Positions 60,901 through 64,000 of a stretch of DNA of 64,000 bases are shown one piece after another. Source of the stretch: Larimichthys crocea (lineage: Eukaryota > Chordata > Actinopteri > Sciaenidae); NCBI RefSeq assembly GCF_000972845.2, contig NW_020853550.1, positions 643,501 to 707,500 on the forward strand. Reading direction: 5' to 3'. Position numbers and translations under genes: made by a program. The notes under the pieces are model-generated. The model saw only the letters and a list, made by a program, of their open reading frames with translations. It was not told the origin of the DNA and did no database searches. The first letter of the stretch is position 1, and the number at the start of each line of letters is the position of its first letter.

Positions 60901-61161
60901 TCAGGACTGAAAACACTGCCAATGTGAATAACACCTGTGATTCATCTGCATCCATACAGGGTGGGACCAGACTGAGGACTGCAGAACATCTTTAATGTGG
61001 GCATAATAAAACATTCCTACATCTGGATCTGCACAGTCCTCGCTCCTCTTCTTCACTCTGTGCTTACGATTCTCTCTGCCACCACAAGAGGGTGAGAGAT
61101 TTGGAGCAGCTGCAGTGCTCTCCATGGCAGAAAGTAGCAATAGGCATTTTAAGAACTTCAA
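60901..61161 (-). CDS. Unproven small secreted-peptide-like frame
   Basis: An 86-codon minus-strand frame starting MKFLKCLLLLSAMESTAAAP, which has the look of a short signal peptide, followed by a basic HRVKKR site that could be a convertase cleavage motif. There is no known family, no visible splice or promoter support, and the rest is unremarkable. Most likely a chance frame; listed because the N-terminus is unusual for one. Confidence 0.1.
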   Translation of the reverse strand: MKFLKCLLLLSAMESTAAAPNLSPSCGGRENRKHRVKKRSEDCADPDVGMFYYAHIKDVLQSSVWSHPVWMQMNHRCYSHWQCFQS

Positions 61162-61438
61162 GAAAGAAAGAAAAAAAATAAAAGCACTATGTTAGAAAAA
61201 AATCTAACTTTTTATTCATTATTCATCCCAGTATGTCACATCAGTATACTGCACAGCTGTGTGCACAGTGTGATGTTTTACAGTATACAGCGGTGTAGTG
61301 GCCATCTGGCATACCAGGACAAATCCTGGTGGGATGTCACATCGGTGGGCTGGTGGGCTGTCGAAAAAAAGAACCCATAATGTTTTTACTGACCCTCTCT
61401 GTGCCTGTATTTTGGGTGTGCATGAGGGCATGCTTTTT

Positions 61439-61632
61439 ACATTACATTACATTGCATTTAGCAGACGCTTTTATCCAAAGCGACTTACAGAGGAGGACAT
61501 AAGCTGAGAAAGGTGTAAAGGAGCACAGAGTAGTTGTTAGTTTTGTTAGGCAGGGAAGCATTCTTGAAACAGAAAGGTTTTTACAAGTTTTTTAAAGGTA
61601 GAAAGGGATGTTGCTGTTCTAGTAGCCGTTGG
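61439..61632 (+). mobile_element. V-SINE-like element (conserved central domain)
   Basis: Contains GCATTTAGCAGACGCTTTTA followed by TCCAAAGCGACTTACAG, a block strongly conserved in many fish SINE copies. ATTAC repeats precede it and an AAACAGAAAGGTTTTTACA body follows. No tRNA head is visible at the 5' side. Family naming (V-SINE/HE1-like) is from memory. Confidence 0.6.
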
Positions 61633-61882
61633 TAAGTCATTAGGTCATTAAGTCATCATGCTACATCACTTTCGACACATGCTTATGTCATATGCTCCTA
61701 TCATATGCTATCATCTAATCATAGCGAACCTGTTAACAACCACCACCTACCCCAAACCCTGATTTCTTGGGGCTGATGGCAAGAACATTTGTTCACTATG
61801 ATTGGATGAACATTGTGACTTTTCATCATTATCCTAGGCAAGAAAATTGTCTGGCATACCTTACCCCATCATTCATTATGAT

Positions 61883-61945
61883 CAGGGCCGTTTCTAGCTG
61901 TTTGGAGACCCTATGCAAGAAGTGAGGGAGCCTATTTTGTAGATT
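61883..61945 (+). mobile_element. Possible hAT-like element end
   Basis: CAGGGCCGTTTCTAGCTGTT then TGGAGACCCTATGCAAGA resembles the CAGGGCCG... left ends of vertebrate hAT-like repeats. No right end was found. Confidence 0.35.
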
Positions 61946-62474
61946 TCTAACCTTTTCAGATGACCTGCGGTAATGCAACAGTCTGTTACATTTTAAAAGA
62001 AAAACAGACCAGAATACATTAATGCAACCATAAGCTACTGGTCGTACAAGTCAGGTAGCAGAAAAAACCTCTGAATGTATTAGTAAAGATGTCTTAATAC
62101 ATTTATTAGCCTTATTGCCAAGAATGCTGATCATTGATGAGCAGAAAAGTAGCCTACACACTACATATGATGCTCGAGTCAGCAGTCGGTTAAACAGTCA
62201 AAAACTGCTAGCCTGGCTCTGTCCAAAGGAAAAAACATCTCCACTCACTCAAGTCACTGGGCTGGCCAAGAAATATTACCCTAAACTATACATCATCATA
62301 TTTACATATTTACATGAGGAGGACCATGAAATATTTGACAATATCGATAGCATCAGCCTCACAACCGTTATGGGGACATTGTCCAAACACAGAGTGTGGA
62401 TGAAGCAGCTCTATACTGTTCCCTTTGAGAGGAACAGTGAGAGAGTCAAGGAACTACGACAACAATATGTCCAG

Positions 62475-62588
62475 GTATAGTGTAGATTCAATTCAATGTC
62501 CAGTTCTATAAGCTTTGCACTTTCAGTAATAGGTTACAGTACAGTATGGTATACAGTTATTACATGATTTACATAAACTTTGTTTCAG
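62475..62588 (+). other. Probable 114-bp spliceosomal intron in the transposase gene
   Basis: The coding similarity ends at CAG and is followed by GTATAGTGTAG (donor). It resumes after TTTACATAAACTTTGTTTCAG (a good pyrimidine-rich acceptor) at ATAGTTATGGAA. Joining the two keeps the reading phase (VQ then IVMELEA), as expected for the protein family. Confidence 0.65.
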
Positions 62589-63074
62589 ATAGTTATGGAA
62601 TTGGAGGCCATCCAGGCATAGATGAGGCAGGATTCAATCTGTCCAAAAGGCGTTGACGTGGACAAAATGTAATTGGAAAAAGGGCCACAGTTGATGTGCC
62701 AGGACAGAGAGGGGCAAACATTACCATGTGTGCAGCAAGTGCAGATGCAGGATTACTCCTTCACAGATGTCAGGTTGGACTCTACAATACCGAGCGCCCC
62801 CTTTGCCTTTCTTAGTGATCTCCACCAGCGTCTGGTTCCAGAGCAGGATCACGAGGGTGAAAACATGAGGACCTTTGTAATCACCTGGGACAATGTGGCT
62901 TTCCATCATTCGCAAGCAATAACAACATGGTTTGAAGTCCACCCAAGACTGGTACGTCTCTTCCTTTCACCCTATTCACCTTTCCTCAACCCCATAGAGG
63001 AGTTCTTTTCTGCATGGAGGTGGAAGGTTTATGACCATCAGCCACATGACCACATGTCCCTCCTTGAAGCCATG

Positions 63075-63128
63075 GATGCTGGCTGCAGGGACATCACAGT
63101 TGATGCTGGCTGCAGGGACATCACAGTT
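63075..63128 (+). repeat. Perfect 27-bp tandem duplication in the transposase
   Basis: Two identical units (63075-63101, 63102-63128) encode DAGCRDITV twice in frame. The two copies have no differences, so the duplication is younger than most other damage in this gene. Confidence 0.95.
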
Positions 63129-63250
63129 GATGACTGCCAAGGGTGGATCCGACATACCAAGTGGTTTTCTCCCAGGTGCATCACCTTGGATAGTATCAGA
63201 TGCGATGTTGATGAAAACATGTGGCCTAACCCTGAAGATCGCAGAGACTG

Positions 63251-64000
63251 GATACAGTGTGTGTTTTTTTCTGTTCCCCTCTTTTTATCTGGGCTTTTTG
63301 CTCTTGTTTTTTGTTCACAATGCTCTTGTGTGTTTCATGGATATTTTGTTCACTGTAAGCAATACTGTAAAACCTTTTCTGTTCTATCATACCGTACAGT
63401 ATTTCTACTGTGCCTCCTGTAGTAAACAGTAAAGGAAAAAAAATGATTTGCTTTTGAATGTGAACATTACATGTGGACATACAGTTCCCAACCAGGAAAT
63501 TTAGGATTGCATGTTTTGCATGCAAATACCTGTAAAAGTGAAACATAAAATTCTATGCAGTTTTTGTAATGTCAACAATGGCCAGTATGTTGAAACCCGG
63601 TGTACTTTGATTGTCTGCATGTACCTTGTGAAGTGAAAACAAGTGTTATTCTTTGACAAAATAATTTCATTTTGAGTCAGAGTTCCAGTGTTTTGGTAAA
63701 GTTGTGTGTGCAGAGAAAGATGTGTTCTATTTTGAAATGAAGAGTTAGTATATATTTAACAAAATGTGTTTTTGAGAAGAAAATGATCCATTTGGCCAAT
63801 TGCGTTTTGTAGGCGTGAGTCTGTGTTAAGAGTTTAGAAAAAGTATCTGAAGTATGGGTAAGCGCTTGTTAGTGATAAAAAAAACCCTGTAATCTCACTC
63901 AGGGCGAGGAAATCAGACAAAATTCAACTCAAACATCTAACTATTTCTTCAGGTATTATCACTTAGTGAGTGGACTGCATTTGACCAAACAGAGTGAATT
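63251..64000. other. Downstream flank of the transposase, probably element 3' region
   Basis: T-rich and A-rich DNA with no gene. Motifs such as AAAATGATCCATTTGGCC look like the 3' non-coding part of such elements, but no terminal inverted repeat was identified before the window ends. Confidence 0.35.

Larger units (their letters stand above)
62115..63250 (+). pseudogene. Broken IS630/Tc1-mariner-like DDE transposase gene with an intron
   Basis: A transposase cuts and pastes its own element using three acidic residues. The upstream exon ends with VWMKQLYTVPFERNSERVK and LRQQYVQ, typical of the DNA-binding-to-catalytic linker of IS630-like fish transposases. After an apparent intron (62475-62588) the frame resumes with VMELEA. 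IDEAGFNLSKRR (first catalytic D at 62621) follows, then VDVPGQRGANITMCAAS. ITWDNVAFHH holds the second D (62889) and YSPFLNPIEEFF the catalytic E (62997), with 35 residues between. The C-terminus (GWIRHTKWF, CDVDENMWPNPEDRRDW) ends near 63250; the longer open frame beyond is read-through. Damage: a small deletion before the first D shifts the frame, a TGA stop lies at 62654 where CGA (Arg) is expected, a stop and 1-base frameshift fall near 62805-62815, and there is an in-frame 27-bp tandem duplication. The N-terminal part (62115 to about 62340) I cannot align, and the first codon is not ATG. Terminal inverted repeats were not found. Confidence 0.85.

Noticed and set aside
63250..63422. Hydrophobic C-terminal extension of the transposase frame
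   Set aside because: The family ends at the PEDRRDW block. The extension is T-rich 3' flank read in frame until a chance stop.
1..64000. CRISPR arrays, prokaryotic operons, phage or organellar genes
   Set aside because: No regularly spaced repeats, no dense coding, no ribosome-binding-site pattern. Repeat content is that of a fish nuclear genome.

Overview
The window reads as nuclear DNA from a ray-finned fish, most likely a spiny-rayed (percomorph-type) teleost. It is A+T-rich, has several long (CA/GT)n tracts, and carries repeats that I recognise from teleost genomes: tRNA-derived SINEs, L2-like LINE 3' ends with a (TTTGA)n tail, short hAT-type elements with 8-bp target duplications, a CAGTGGTGGAAG-ended miniature element, TTAA-ended miniature elements, and the family containing TAGCATGTTAGCATGCTG. 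I find no bacterial operon, phage, CRISPR array or organellar gene. I also find no exon of a known host protein, so this is either intergenic DNA or the inside of a very large intron.

Region by region. 0-8 kb: fragments of miniature elements and SINEs, one long CA repeat and an RFX-like X-box. 8-17 kb: two copies of one hAT-type element, both with perfect 8-bp target duplications; the first is split by a tRNA-derived SINE. A local 210-bp duplication (9.4 and 11.8 kb) and one arm of a 25-kb-spaced inverted repeat (12.7 and 38.5 kb) also lie here. 17-25 kb: an LTR-like or other retroelement fragment, an antisense LINE reverse-transcriptase tail, a strong hairpin, a LINE 3' end, microsatellites and a fairly complete SINE. 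27-40 kb: three more hAT-type elements, a near-palindromic miniature element nested in another, a doubled L2-like LINE 3' end containing a foreign SINE segment, and a compact cruciform-capable palindrome. 40-53 kb: two decayed LINE reverse-transcriptase tails, SINEs, a LINE 3' tail and an unexplained CpG-rich block. 50-61 kb: four copies of one unclassified teleost repeat, more miniature elements and a CTCF-like motif inside a repeat. 61-64 kb: a V-SINE-like element and a broken IS630/Tc1-mariner-like transposase gene that appears to contain a 114-bp spliceosomal intron.

The genes do not form a pathway. What can be read is a record of transposon insertions, with nesting that gives relative ages. 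The best candidate for something under-described is the intron-bearing IS630-like transposase at the right edge. Family names rest on recognising motifs by eye; no database search was possible, and names of repeat families should be treated as provisional.
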